Source: Qipengyuania aquimaris
GTDB taxonomy: Bacteria > Pseudomonadota > Alphaproteobacteria > Sphingomonadales > Sphingomonadaceae
DNA: 64,000 bases
Reading direction: 5' to 3'
Assembly (NCBI RefSeq): GCF_009827445.1
Contig: NZ_WTYI01000001.1
Span: 62,001-126,000 of the forward strand
This document shows, one piece after another, positions 7,558 through 15,712 of this stretch. The notes under the pieces are model-generated. The model was not told the origin of the DNA. It ran no database searches and saw nothing but the letters and a program-made list of their open reading frames with translations. The position numbers and the translations under genes are program-made. Every line of letters starts with the position of its first letter. Position 1 is the first letter of the stretch.

Positions 7558-8663
7558 CGTCCTCGCCTCATATTGTCCGTAAACGCACGAGAAACGGCAT
7601 CGTGTGGTATGTCTACGCGTGGAGGGGCGGCCCGCAGGTTTCAAGGTTCGAGCAGGCTAAGCGACCAAAATTGCAATCTTCGGATTGGGTAAAAATTTAT
7701 CAGGCCGAAGAGGCCGCTCGGAATGATCGCACACGGCTTGTAGGCGGTGCTCTTACAGCTTTCAGGGGGTCAGCCTACTGGGCTGCACTTGCCAATAGCA
7801 CGCAAAAAACATGGGGGGCAGCGCTTGATAAAGTCGAAAAAAAATGGGGTCGGGTCCCACTAGTTCTCTTTGACGATCCGAGAATGAAAGCAAAGATCGT
7901 CGCATGGCGAAATACCATGGCGAGCACTCCTAGGACGGCCGACATTTCGGTTTCTGTGCTTTCAAGATTTCTGGAATGGGCAACCCTCGACGGTCTGCTT
8001 GCCATTAATGTTGCTAAGGGTGTGCCGACTATTCACCGCAGCGAGAGCCGCGCACCGATCATTTGGACGGGCGACGATCTCAATGCGTTGAAGACGGTTG
8101 CCCAACAGCCGCTGCGGGATGCTGTCGATCTGGCTGTTCTGACCGGATTGCGTCGTGCTGACTTGGTCGCGCTACGATGGGATGAAGTAAACGATCTAGC
8201 AATTCACAGGACCGCTGCGAAGCGCTCAAGACGTAAAAGATTTCGAGTTACCATCCCTAGGCTCCCCCAGCTGGATGATCTTCTTACAGCCCTTCGAGAG
8301 CGCGACCGGAGGCCGGGTGTTGAGACAGTTCTAGTGAATAGCTTCGGAAAATCTTGGACCGGGGATGGCCTGAACTCAAGTTTTTACGATGCACGAAAAA
8401 AGGCGAATAATGGGAAGGGCATTTGGCATCGGGAACGCGATCCTGTCACTGGCGAAGAACAACTCACTCAAAAGCGCCTTCATGACATGAGAGGAACATT
8501 CGCCACTCGGATCATGGCACACCCAAAGGCGAAGCTGACAAATCGAGAGGTGGCCGACATTATGGGTTGGTCGCCGGAACAGGTCGAGCAAATCCGGAAG
8601 AGATACGTTGACGATACCGCTATCGTGGTGTCAATCACCCGCCGCTTGGCAGGCGATCTGTAA
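7539..8663 (+). CDS. int: Tyrosine recombinase / integrase
   Basis: This 374-residue site-specific recombinase catalyses integration and excision of the island. The catalytic residues can be placed: Arg205 in TGLRRADL, a basic strand near 228-233 that holds the likely catalytic Lys, His315 and Arg318 in HDMRGTFA, and the nucleophile Tyr356 in KRYVDD. An N-terminal SAM-like core-binding domain occupies roughly residues 65-160. The gene overlaps the preceding small ORF and ends 47 bases before tRNA-Gly, the expected attachment site. The length is normal for the family and no key residue is missing, so it should be active. Confidence 0.93.
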   Translation: MGRTSLTSSPHIVRKRTRNGIVWYVYAWRGGPQVSRFEQAKRPKLQSSDWVKIYQAEEAARNDRTRLVGGALTAFRGSAYWAALANSTQKTWGAALDKVEKKWGRVPLVLFDDPRMKAKIVAWRNTMASTPRTADISVSVLSRFLEWATLDGLLAINVAKGVPTIHRSESRAPIIWTGDDLNALKTVAQQPLRDAVDLAVLTGLRRADLVALRWDEVNDLAIHRTAAKRSRRKRFRVTIPRLPQLDDLLTALRERDRRPGVETVLVNSFGKSWTGDGLNSSFYDARKKANNGKGIWHRERDPVTGEEQLTQKRLHDMRGTFATRIMAHPKAKLTNREVADIMGWSPEQVEQIRKRYVDDTAIVVSITRRLAGDL

Positions 8664-8710
8664 ACCGGATTGTAAACTGCCGGGTCTGTGGCATTTTAAG
8701 TCATTGAAAT

Positions 8711-8784
8711 GCGGGTGTAGCTCAATGGTAGAGCAGCAGCTTCCCAAGCTGACGACGAGGGTTCGATTCCCTTCACCCGCTCCA
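8711..8784 (+). tRNA. tRNA-Gly (anticodon CCC)
   Basis: A complete cloverleaf can be drawn. The 7-bp acceptor stem is GCGGGTG with CACCCGC, the D-arm is AGCTCAATGGTAGAGC, the anticodon loop is TTCCCAA giving anticodon CCC, the T-loop is TTCGATT, and TCCA follows the acceptor, so CCA is encoded. The outermost pair of the anticodon stem is G-A. The gene begins 47 bp after the integrase stop, so its promoter must lie in or be replaced by island DNA. It is the likely attachment target. Confidence 0.95.
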
Positions 8785-8790
8785 GCGAAC

Positions 8791-9585
8791 TCATTTCGGC
8801 GGCATGCGGATCGCGCCGTCCAGGCGGAACTGGTGGCCGTTGATGTAGCTGTTGCGGGCGATTTCGACGATCAGCGAGGCGAACTCCTCCGGATGGCCGA
8901 GGCGTTTGGGGAACGGCACGCTGGCGTTGAGCTGGTCCCACATCTGCGGGTTGCGATCCTTCATCCCCAGCATCAGCGGGGTCGCGAAGATGCCCGGCAT
9001 GACCGAATTTACGCGAATGCCTAGGTCCATGAGATCGCGGGCCATCGGCAGCACCAGCCCGTTCACGCCCGCCTTGCAGCTGCCGTAGATCACCTGGCCG
9101 ATCTGCCCGTCCTGCGCTGCGACGCTCGCGGTCAGGGTGATGGCGCCGCGCTCTCCGTCCTCGTTGAGCGGCTCGCTATTGGCCATACCGAGAGCGGAAT
9201 GGCTGGCGATGCGGTAGGATGAGACGAGAATGCCCTCCGCTCCGAATGCGTAGTCTTCTGTCGACAGGCGCTTGTAGCCGCCACTTTCCTTGTCCCAGCC
9301 TAGCGTCTTGCCCCGGCGGCTGGTCATGGCGCAATGGACCGTGACGCGCTCCTGGCCGTGGGCGGCGCGGGCGGAGGCAAAACCGTCGACCACCGATTGT
9401 TCATCGGTGATGTCGACCCGGGCAAAATGCCCGCCGATTTCTCTCGCGTGCGCTTCGCCCGCTTCCTCGTTCACGTCAAATATCGTCACCTTGAGTCCCG
9501 CCTCGGCCAACGCGCTCGCGCTCGCCTTGCCGAGACCTGATGCGCCGCCTGTGACGACTGCCGCCATTCCCGCTTTCAATTCCAT
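8791..9585 (-). CDS. SDR family NAD(P)-dependent oxidoreductase
   Basis: This 264-residue short-chain dehydrogenase has the nucleotide-binding TGGASGLG motif at residues 12-19 and an acidic residue after the second strand (FDVNEE), which favours NAD. The catalytic YGSCK (YxxxK) is preceded by a Ser in TASVAAQ. The overall pattern, including the Asp-Ile region and the RVNSVMPGIFATPL segment, is close to type-2 3-hydroxyacyl-CoA dehydrogenases (HSD17B10-like), so a role in fatty-acyl oxidation is likely but not proven. GGGAGGAAGG precedes the ATG. It is convergent with tRNA-Gly, with only six bases between them. Confidence 0.85.
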   Translation of the reverse strand: MELKAGMAAVVTGGASGLGKASASALAEAGLKVTIFDVNEEAGEAHAREIGGHFARVDITDEQSVVDGFASARAAHGQERVTVHCAMTSRRGKTLGWDKESGGYKRLSTEDYAFGAEGILVSSYRIASHSALGMANSEPLNEDGERGAITLTASVAAQDGQIGQVIYGSCKAGVNGLVLPMARDLMDLGIRVNSVMPGIFATPLMLGMKDRNPQMWDQLNASVPFPKRLGHPEEFASLIVEIARNSYINGHQFRLDGAIRMPPK

Positions 9586-9659
9586 ACCTTCCTCCCTGCT
9601 GTCATTTGGCTTTCACGCTGCTATCGCATGGCGAGGCCTCCGGGCCAATGGAGAGAGAA

Positions 9660-10979
9660 ATGACCACCCAGATGCAGCGCCGCCAGTTCCTGTCCACGAC
9701 CGCAACCGCCTTCGGTGCCCTGACGCTGAGCGGATGCATGACGCGCGGGGCGGATTTGACGGATGCGGGATACGGCCCGCTGGTCCGCGATCCGAACGGC
9801 TTGCTCGACCTGCCCGAAGGCTTCTCCTACCGCCTGCTGTCCAGCCTTGGCGATGCGATGAGCGATGGCGGGACGGTGCCGGACAAGGCCGATGGGATGG
9901 GCTGCCTGCCGCTGTCCGGCGGAGAGATCGCGCTGGTGCGCAATCATGAGCTCACGCCCTTCGACGAGGGCGGTGGGGCGATCGCCGACGGGTACGACAG
10001 GCTCGCGGGCAGAGCAGTGCTTCCGGGCGGCACCACGACGCTGGTGCTGGATGCGGCGACGCTGGAGAAGAAGCGTGAATATCGCTCGCTGGCCGGGACC
10101 ATCCGCAATTGCTCGGGCGGGGTGACGCCTTGGGGTAGCTGGCTGACCTGCGAGGAATATGTCACCGAGCCCGAGAATATTGCGCCCGACAAGCTGGGCC
10201 GCGACCATGGCTGGATCTTCGAAATCCCGGCCGATGCCGAAGGGCAGGTCGACCCGGTGCCGCTCAAGGCAATGGGCCGGTTCAACCACGAGGCTGCCTG
10301 CGTCGATCCGGAAACCGGCATCGTCTACCTGACCGAAGATCGCGGGGATTCCGTGCTTTATCGTTTCATTCCCAAGGTCCGCGGCAAACTGGCCGAAGGC
10401 GGCAGGCTGGAGGCGATGGTAATCGACGCCGTGCCCGACACCCGCAACCACGATGCGCCCCTGATGCCTGTCGAGAAAAGCTATACAGTGCGCTGGATCG
10501 CGTTGAACGATGTCGAGGCGCCGGAGGACGATTTGCGTGAACGTGCGGCGGCGCAGGGGGCATCCATCATCGCGCGCGGCGAGGGCATCCACATGGGCAC
10601 GGACGAGCTCTATGTGTGCTCTACCAGCGGTGGGGCTGCAAAATATGGCCAGGTGTTCAAGCTCGTGCCCGGACGCGGGGCCGGTCCCGACCGCTTCGAG
10701 CTTTTCTTCGAAAGCGAAAACGCGGCGCAGTTCAATTACGGCGACAATCTCACGGTCGGGCCTAACGGTCACCTGATCGTGTGCGAGGACCAGTACATGC
10801 CGATCGTCGACAACCGGCTTATCGGCATTACATCCGTTGGCGAGCCCTATGCCTTCGGTCGCCTGCGCATGCAGACCGAACTGGCAGGCGGGTGCTTCTC
10901 GCCCGACGGGAAATGGTTCTTCGTCAATGCCTATGCGCCGACGCGCACGATCGCGATTACCGGTCCGTGGAAGGTGTGA
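9660..10979 (+). CDS. PhoX-like (DUF839) exported protein with Tat signal
   Basis: This 439-residue protein starts with a twin-arginine signal (MQRRQFLSTTATAF) that ends in LSGC, so it is probably exported folded and may be lipidated. The rest matches the DUF839/PhoX beta-propeller family: GMGCLPLSGGEIALVRNHEL, NCSGGVTPWGSWLTCEE, GRFNHEAACVD and VYLTEDRGD are characteristic. PhoX enzymes are calcium/iron alkaline phosphatases, but many DUF839 paralogues have no tested activity. I chose the ATG at 9660, behind GGAGAGAG and ahead of the signal sequence. The next gene follows after 11 bases. Confidence 0.82.
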   Translation: MTTQMQRRQFLSTTATAFGALTLSGCMTRGADLTDAGYGPLVRDPNGLLDLPEGFSYRLLSSLGDAMSDGGTVPDKADGMGCLPLSGGEIALVRNHELTPFDEGGGAIADGYDRLAGRAVLPGGTTTLVLDAATLEKKREYRSLAGTIRNCSGGVTPWGSWLTCEEYVTEPENIAPDKLGRDHGWIFEIPADAEGQVDPVPLKAMGRFNHEAACVDPETGIVYLTEDRGDSVLYRFIPKVRGKLAEGGRLEAMVIDAVPDTRNHDAPLMPVEKSYTVRWIALNDVEAPEDDLRERAAAQGASIIARGEGIHMGTDELYVCSTSGGAAKYGQVFKLVPGRGAGPDRFELFFESENAAQFNYGDNLTVGPNGHLIVCEDQYMPIVDNRLIGITSVGEPYAFGRLRMQTELAGGCFSPDGKWFFVNAYAPTRTIAITGPWKV

Positions 10980-10990
10980 CGTCGCTTTAG

Positions 10991-11545
10991 ATGAGCGCGC
11001 TGCTGTTCGCCCTTGTCGCTGCCTTCGCGCTTTCGATCGGTGCGCGCGACCAGCTGCTCATCGCGGATCTGCGCGCCCGGCTGGGGCGATCTCCCGGCCT
11101 TATTGCGACGGGAATGGCTGTGGCGGCGGCAACGGGTGCACTGGCCGGCTGGGCCGGAGGCAGGTTCGCCGCCTTGCTGTCGATCAATACGGCGCAGATG
11201 TTCGTCGCGATGGCCCTGCTGCTGGCGGCGGTCGAACTTGCGTGGCCCAATCGCGGCAAGGCACCTGCGGAACCCACCCGTTCGCTCTTCGCTATCGGGC
11301 TCGCTCTGGCTTTGCGCCAGCTCACCGATGCGGCGCGCTTTGTTGTCTTCGCGATTGGTGCGGCGCTCGCATTCCCGCAGATGGCAGCGCTCGGCGGCGC
11401 ATTGGGGGGAGTGGCGGCGATTGCGACCGGCTATGAGCTTGGCGAGAGGCTTCGCTTGCTACCCCATCGAGCGATTCGACTGGGTTTGGCGGCCATCGTC
11501 TTCATCGCGGCGATAATAATCGGATTTTCCGTTCTTCTTGCGTGA
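10991..11545 (+). CDS. Small polytopic membrane protein, possibly GDT1/TMEM165-like
   Basis: This 184-residue, very hydrophobic protein has about six predicted membrane segments in two halves. The first helix ends FALSIGARDQ, at the position where GDT1/UPF0016 cation exchangers have E-x-G-D-K-T, and the second half carries IGLALALRQLTDAARF. If related, the acidic core residues have been lost in the first repeat, so cation exchange cannot be assumed. It probably forms an operon with the PhoX-like gene 11 bases upstream. Confidence 0.55.
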   Translation: MSALLFALVAAFALSIGARDQLLIADLRARLGRSPGLIATGMAVAAATGALAGWAGGRFAALLSINTAQMFVAMALLLAAVELAWPNRGKAPAEPTRSLFAIGLALALRQLTDAARFVVFAIGAALAFPQMAALGGALGGVAAIATGYELGERLRLLPHRAIRLGLAAIVFIAAIIIGFSVLLA

Positions 11546-11652
11546 GAAGGATCGTTTATTCCGATCTCTGCAACAGCCAAAGACCATGAAACCCTTTGTC
11601 CGTCTTCCCGTTGGTTGGGCAGACAGTTCATAATCCAAGAAGGGGATTTTCC

Positions 11653-12114
11653 ATGGCCGAACTCGGCAACAATTCGAAAGCCGGTCTCGTAACCGCGCTC
11701 AACGGCGCACTGGCCGACACGCTGGCGCTCTACATGAAGACCAAGAACTTTCACTGGCATGTTGCAGGCCCGCGCTTTCGCGACCTCCACGTCCTGTTCG
11801 ACGAGCAGGCCGCCCAGCTGATCGCCACTGTCGACGACCTGGGTGAGCGCGTCCGCAAGAACGACGAATACACGCTGACCTCGATCGGCTCGGTCGCCAG
11901 CGAAACGAAGATCGCCGACCAGGACGATGTCACGATCACCGCGGACGCGATGGTCAAGGAATTGCGCGACGACAACCGCAAGCTGCATGACCGCCTCGGC
12001 AAGGTGAAGGAAGAAGCCGAAACCGTTGGCGACAACGCGACCAGCGGCATCGTCGACGACTGGATCGACCAGTGCGAAGAGCGCATCTGGTTCCTCAACC
12101 AGACCAGCAAGTAA
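11653..12114 (+). CDS. dps: Dps family ferritin-like DNA-protection protein
   Basis: This 153-residue four-helix protein forms the Dps dodecamer, which oxidises and stores iron and protects DNA. The ferroxidase signature NFHWHVAGPRFRDLHVLFDEQ spans about residues 32-52, with the conserved His, Asp and Glu at the subunit interface. The C-terminal EERIWFLNQ helix is also typical. AGAAGGGGA precedes the ATG. It is a single-gene unit closed by a strong terminator. Stress or stationary-phase control is expected for the family; I could not identify a specific operator. Confidence 0.93.
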   Translation: MAELGNNSKAGLVTALNGALADTLALYMKTKNFHWHVAGPRFRDLHVLFDEQAAQLIATVDDLGERVRKNDEYTLTSIGSVASETKIADQDDVTITADAMVKELRDDNRKLHDRLGKVKEEAETVGDNATSGIVDDWIDQCEERIWFLNQTSK

Positions 12115-12140
12115 GCTTCGCAGAAAAATACCAATTCACA

Positions 12141-12175
12141 GCCCGTTCGCACCTTGGGTGCGGGCGGGTTTGTTG
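12141..12175 (+). terminator. Rho-independent terminator after dps
   Basis: CCCGTTCGCACC and GGTGCGGGCGGG pair over 12 positions (two G-T pairs) around a TTGG loop, followed by TTTGTTG. It lies 27 bases after the dps stop and just before the 6-phosphogluconolactonase gene. Confidence 0.75.
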
Positions 12176-12187
12176 TATGTGTGAGCC

Positions 12188-12808
12188 ATGGCAGACGTAA
12201 CGATCATCGAACGGGCAAGCGACGAAGCAATCGCCGACTGGCTCGCCGCACGACTTTCCGAGGCGCTGGAGGCAGGGGAAGGGCCGGTCACGATCACCGT
12301 CCCCGGCGGTTCGACGCCGTTCCCGATTATTGAGAAGCTGCTCGAACACGACCTCGATTTCTCGCGGCTGGTCGTGTGGCCGAATGACGATCGCATCGTT
12401 CCCGAAGATCACGAAGCGTCGAACACGGGCAAACTCAGGGCGCTGTTCGAACCGGCCGGTGCGGAAGTGGTGACGCTGACGATCATGGAAGCGGTCCCGC
12501 ATTTCGACCTCGCCTGGCTCGGCATGGGCGCGGACGGTCACATCGCTTCGCTGTTTCCCAACACCGATCCAAAGCTCGATGAAGAGCGGCGGATCATGCG
12601 CCTGACGCCCGATCCCCTGCCGTCGGAAGCGCCGTTCGACCGGATCAGCCTGACGCTGCCGTCATTGCTCGATTCCGCCCAGATCGCTTTCGTGATCCGC
12701 GGCTCCGACAAGCGCACGGTTTTCGACCATGCCGTGTCCGGCCAGAGCGACCTGCCTGTCGCACGGCTGCTCAAAGGTGCGAGCCAGCCCGTCACATGCT
12801 TCACCTGA
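12188..12808 (+). CDS. pgl: 6-phosphogluconolactonase
   Basis: This 206-residue protein of the NagB/6PGL fold hydrolyses 6-phosphogluconolactone in the pentose-phosphate and Entner-Doudoroff routes. The signature elements are VPGGSTP (residues about 38-44), the WPNDDRIVP strand-loop and the active-site segment LGMGADGHIASLFP. It is somewhat shorter than the usual 230-250 residues; the trimming is at the N-terminus. The stop overlaps the start of the Nudix gene by 13 bases, so the two are probably co-translated. Confidence 0.9.
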   Translation: MADVTIIERASDEAIADWLAARLSEALEAGEGPVTITVPGGSTPFPIIEKLLEHDLDFSRLVVWPNDDRIVPEDHEASNTGKLRALFEPAGAEVVTLTIMEAVPHFDLAWLGMGADGHIASLFPNTDPKLDEERRIMRLTPDPLPSEAPFDRISLTLPSLLDSAQIAFVIRGSDKRTVFDHAVSGQSDLPVARLLKGASQPVTCFT

Positions 12809-13266
12809 TCCCGGCGCCGCTGCACCGGCTCGCCCTTCGCATCGCTTACCGCTTGCGCGCCCGGCTTCGCAAATCCACCGGCACGACCCGCGACGGAGTG
12901 AGCGTGATCGTGCGTGACCTCGACGGGCAATTGCTACTTGTGCGCCACAGCTACGGTCCCAAAGGCTGGTTTTTCATCGGCGGCGGCATCGATCGCGGTG
13001 AGACGGCGGAACAGGCCGCGCGGCGCGAGATGCGCGAGGAAGTGGGCTGCGAAGCGACCGCGATCAGGCCAATCGGCACCATCGGAGAGGAATTGTCGGG
13101 CGCCGCGCATACGGCGCATATTTTTGCTGCGGTGATTGACGACCTGCCCAGACCCGATGGCCGCGAAATCGTGGAAGCGCGGTTCTTTCCCACCCACTCG
13201 CTGCCCGAGCCGCTGAGTCCGCGTACGCGCGAGCGGCTGGCCTTGTGGCGCGCCAACGCCGCCTAG
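12796..13266 (+). CDS. Nudix hydrolase
   Basis: This 156-residue protein has a perfect Nudix box: GGGIDRGE, then seven residues, then REMREEVGC, matching Gx5Ex7REUxEExGU. It hydrolyses a nucleoside-diphosphate-linked compound; the substrate cannot be told from sequence. A basic N-terminal extension (RIAYRLRARLRK) precedes the domain. It overlaps the lactonase gene by 13 bases, and its TAG stop shares the palindrome CTAG with the stop of convergent dinB. Confidence 0.92.
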   Translation: MLHLIPAPLHRLALRIAYRLRARLRKSTGTTRDGVSVIVRDLDGQLLLVRHSYGPKGWFFIGGGIDRGETAEQAARREMREEVGCEATAIRPIGTIGEELSGAAHTAHIFAAVIDDLPRPDGREIVEARFFPTHSLPEPLSPRTRERLALWRANAA

Positions 13267-14381
13267 AGCAGGCTCAGCTGCGCGTCGGGCCCCCGCTGTT
13301 CTTCCTTTTCGTCCTTTTCGAGCTTCGAAAGCGTTAGCCCCATCAGCCTGATCGGCATGGGGAGCGGTAGCACCTCTTCCAGCAGGATGCGGGACACGCT
13401 CGCGAATTCCTCCTTGTCGGCGATGGGGCGGGGCATGGACTTGGCGCGGCTGAAGATCTGGAAGTCGGTGTATTTCAGCTTGAGCGTGACGGTACGCCCG
13501 CTCGCCGCTGCGCGCTCGATCCGCTCCCAGACGATGTCGATGATGTTTTCCAGCGTCTCGCGCAGTTCCGACCCCGAGGAAATGTCGCGGCTGAAGGTGC
13601 GTTCTCCGCCCACAGATTTGCGGGTCCGGCTGGCGCGCACCGGACGCAGATCGATGCCGCGTGCGGCGCGATAGAGGTAATCGGCGAAGCTGCCGAAATG
13701 GGCGCGCAGCCACTCGATGTCCTTGGCCGCGAGGTCGGCGCCGGTCGCAATGCCGAGGCGGGTCATTTTCTCTTCGGCCTTGGGGCCGACGCCGTGGAAC
13801 CGCCTGACCGGCAGGGACTGGACGAAATCTGCGCCCTGGCCCGGGCGAATGACGCACAGTCCGTCGGGCTTGTTCTGGTCGCTGGCGAGCTTGGCGAGGA
13901 ACTTGTTGTAACTGACACCGGCGCTGGCGGTCAGCTTCGTCTTGGCGCGGATCTCCTGCCGGATCAGCTCGGCGATGCGGGTCGCGCTGCCTATGCCCAG
14001 CCGGTCTTCGGTCACATCGAGATAGGCCTCGTCGAGGCTAAGCGGTTCGACCAGTTCGGTGTGGTGGCGAAAAATGGCCCTGATCTGCTGCGACACCTCG
14101 CGGTACACGTCGAATCGGCTCTTGCAAAAGATGAGGTCCGGGCAGAGGCGCTTCGCCGTCACTGACGGCATGGCGCTGCGCACGCCGAACTTGCGCGCTT
14201 CGTAGCTGGCCGCGGCCACGACGCCGCGCCCGCTCGCCCCGCCGACTGCCACGGGCTTGCCGCGCAGGTCCGGATTGTCGCGCTGTTCGACGCTGGCGAA
14301 GAAGGCATCCATGTCGACATGGATGATCTTGCGCAGACCATCGGCCTCCTCGTCATCGTCCCTGTCCTGCGCTTCGCTCAT
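13263..14381 (-). CDS. dinB: DNA polymerase IV (Y-family translesion polymerase)
   Basis: This 372-residue polymerase has the N-terminal catalytic strand IIHVDMDAFFASVEQRD, the second metal site SLDEAYLDVT, the GVSYNKFLAKLASDQNKPDG palm/fingers segment, the helix-hairpin-helix thumb (VRRFHGVGPKAEEKM) and a little-finger domain. It copies past damaged bases. I chose the ATG at 14381 because GGAGAG lies directly upstream; the frame stays open further but with no protein-like sequence. The gene is divergent from the MFS transporter. No SOS box could be identified in the 65-base spacer. Confidence 0.95.
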   Translation of the reverse strand: MSEAQDRDDDEEADGLRKIIHVDMDAFFASVEQRDNPDLRGKPVAVGGASGRGVVAAASYEARKFGVRSAMPSVTAKRLCPDLIFCKSRFDVYREVSQQIRAIFRHHTELVEPLSLDEAYLDVTEDRLGIGSATRIAELIRQEIRAKTKLTASAGVSYNKFLAKLASDQNKPDGLCVIRPGQGADFVQSLPVRRFHGVGPKAEEKMTRLGIATGADLAAKDIEWLRAHFGSFADYLYRAARGIDLRPVRASRTRKSVGGERTFSRDISSGSELRETLENIIDIVWERIERAAASGRTVTLKLKYTDFQIFSRAKSMPRPIADKEEFASVSRILLEEVLPLPMPIRLMGLTLSKLEKDEKEEQRGPDAQLSLL

Positions 14382-14446
14382 GTCTCTCCAGATAGCGATA
14401 CAGGTTGCAAAGCGGAACCTTGTGCGGCACCCGCCATTTTGTGCAA

Positions 14447-15712
14447 ATGCGAAACGATCAACTTGCGACGGGCGAACGCCCACCTGCCGAGGCCGCGTCG
14501 CGCGCGCCCATCGGCGAGCGCGAGCTGATCTGGATGATGGCACTGCTGATGGCGCTCAACGCTTTCGGTATCGATGCCATCCTCCCCGCGCTCGATGTGC
14601 TGGCAACCGATCTCGGCGCGCAGGGCAACAATCGGCAATTCGTGGTTGGCGCCTACCTGCTCGCTGCCGGGATCGGTACGCTGGTGCCGGGTGCCTTCGC
14701 CGACCGCTACGGGCGAAGGCCCGTGCTGTTCGTGGCCCTGTTCCTCTACATCACGCTTTCCATCGCCTGCGCACTGGCCAGCACGTTCGACATGCTGGTG
14801 GCGCTGCGTGCAGCGCAGGGTTTCTTTGCTGCGGGCATCATCGCGCTTCCCCCTGCAATCATTCGCGACCGGGTCGGCGGGGACAAGATGGCCCGCATGA
14901 TGAGCCTTATCTTCGTGATCTTCCTGCTCGTTCCGGCAGTTGCGCCCAGCATCGGGCAGGGCGTGCTCGTCCTGATGGGCGACTGGCGCTGGATTTTCGC
15001 CAGCATGGCGGTGGCCGGCGTAGTCATGAGCGCGTGGGTCTATTTCCGCCTGCCGGAGACGCTTCACGAAGAGGACCGTCAGGAAATCCGCATCGGCCCC
15101 ATCGCCCGCAACATGAAAAGCGCGGTGACGTTGCGCGAGACCATCGGTTACACGCTCGGCAGCGCGCTGGTTTTCGGCGGTCTGTTCGGCTTCATCAATT
15201 CCTCGCAGCAGTTGATCGGCGAAGCCTTCGGCGCGGGTGACCGCTTCCCGCTGATCTTCGCCATCTGCGCAGGCTGCATGGCGCTGGCCAATTGGTCGAA
15301 CAGCCGGATCGTCGAACGTTTCGGCGCGCGCAAGGTCAGCCACGCGGCGTTGTTCGCCTTTATAGCGGTGGCGGCGGCGCAGCTCTATTTCGCCAACCAG
15401 CCCGACGAAACGCTGTGGACCTTCGTCCCGCTGATGGCGGCGAACATGAGCCTGCTCGGCTTCATCGGGGCGAATTTCGGCAGCATCGCCTTGCAGCCGT
15501 TCCGCCATATCGCCGGCGCGGCGTCTTCGGCGCAGGGGTTCCTGCGCATGACCAGCGGCGCCTTGCTGGGGGCCTTCATCGGCTATGCCTATGACGGCAC
15601 GGCCCGCCCGCTTGCGGCAGCGCTGCTCGTCACGGCCGTGCTGAGCCTTGCTTTCGTGCTGTTCTCCGAACGCGGGGAGCTGTTCGGCGAGAAAATGCCC
15701 GAAGACGCCTAG
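14447..15712 (+). CDS. MFS multidrug exporter, Bcr/CflA-like
   Basis: This 421-residue protein has 12 membrane segments. Motif A between helices 2 and 3 is present as GAFADRYGRRPVL, and the helix-1 segment ALNAFGIDAILPALDVLATDL is typical of the Bcr/CflA drug:proton antiporters. The N-terminal 30 residues are hydrophilic and cytoplasmic. The start is uncertain because no good ribosome site is seen; ATG 14447 is the first methionine before conserved sequence. The TAG stop is fused with the stop of the convergent carboxylase gene (CTAG). The substrate is unknown. Confidence 0.88.
   Translation: MRNDQLATGERPPAEAASRAPIGERELIWMMALLMALNAFGIDAILPALDVLATDLGAQGNNRQFVVGAYLLAAGIGTLVPGAFADRYGRRPVLFVALFLYITLSIACALASTFDMLVALRAAQGFFAAGIIALPPAIIRDRVGGDKMARMMSLIFVIFLLVPAVAPSIGQGVLVLMGDWRWIFASMAVAGVVMSAWVYFRLPETLHEEDRQEIRIGPIARNMKSAVTLRETIGYTLGSALVFGGLFGFINSSQQLIGEAFGAGDRFPLIFAICAGCMALANWSNSRIVERFGARKVSHAALFAFIAVAAAQLYFANQPDETLWTFVPLMAANMSLLGFIGANFGSIALQPFRHIAGAASSAQGFLRMTSGALLGAFIGYAYDGTARPLAAALLVTAVLSLAFVLFSERGELFGEKMPEDA

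Larger units (their letters stand above)
1..8710. mobile_element. Integrated accessory element (genomic island), left end outside the window
   Basis: A block of accessory genes lies to the left of tRNA-Gly: a STAND NTPase, a DUF5710 protein, a serine recombinase, an HNH-like protein, a phage-type replication initiator carrying iterons, and a tyrosine integrase that ends 47 bp before the tRNA. To the right of the tRNA only ordinary chromosomal genes are seen. Integrase next to a tRNA gene is the usual sign of site-specific integration. The left boundary and the second attachment site are not in the window. The integrase lies on the 5' side of the tRNA, whereas most such elements sit at the 3' side, so the exact crossover is uncertain. 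Confidence 0.75.

Noticed and set aside
1-8700. CRISPR array or insertion sequence in the island
   Set aside because: No repeated spacer-like units were seen; the only tandem repeats are the three 22-bp iterons, and no DDE transposase or terminal inverted repeats were found.
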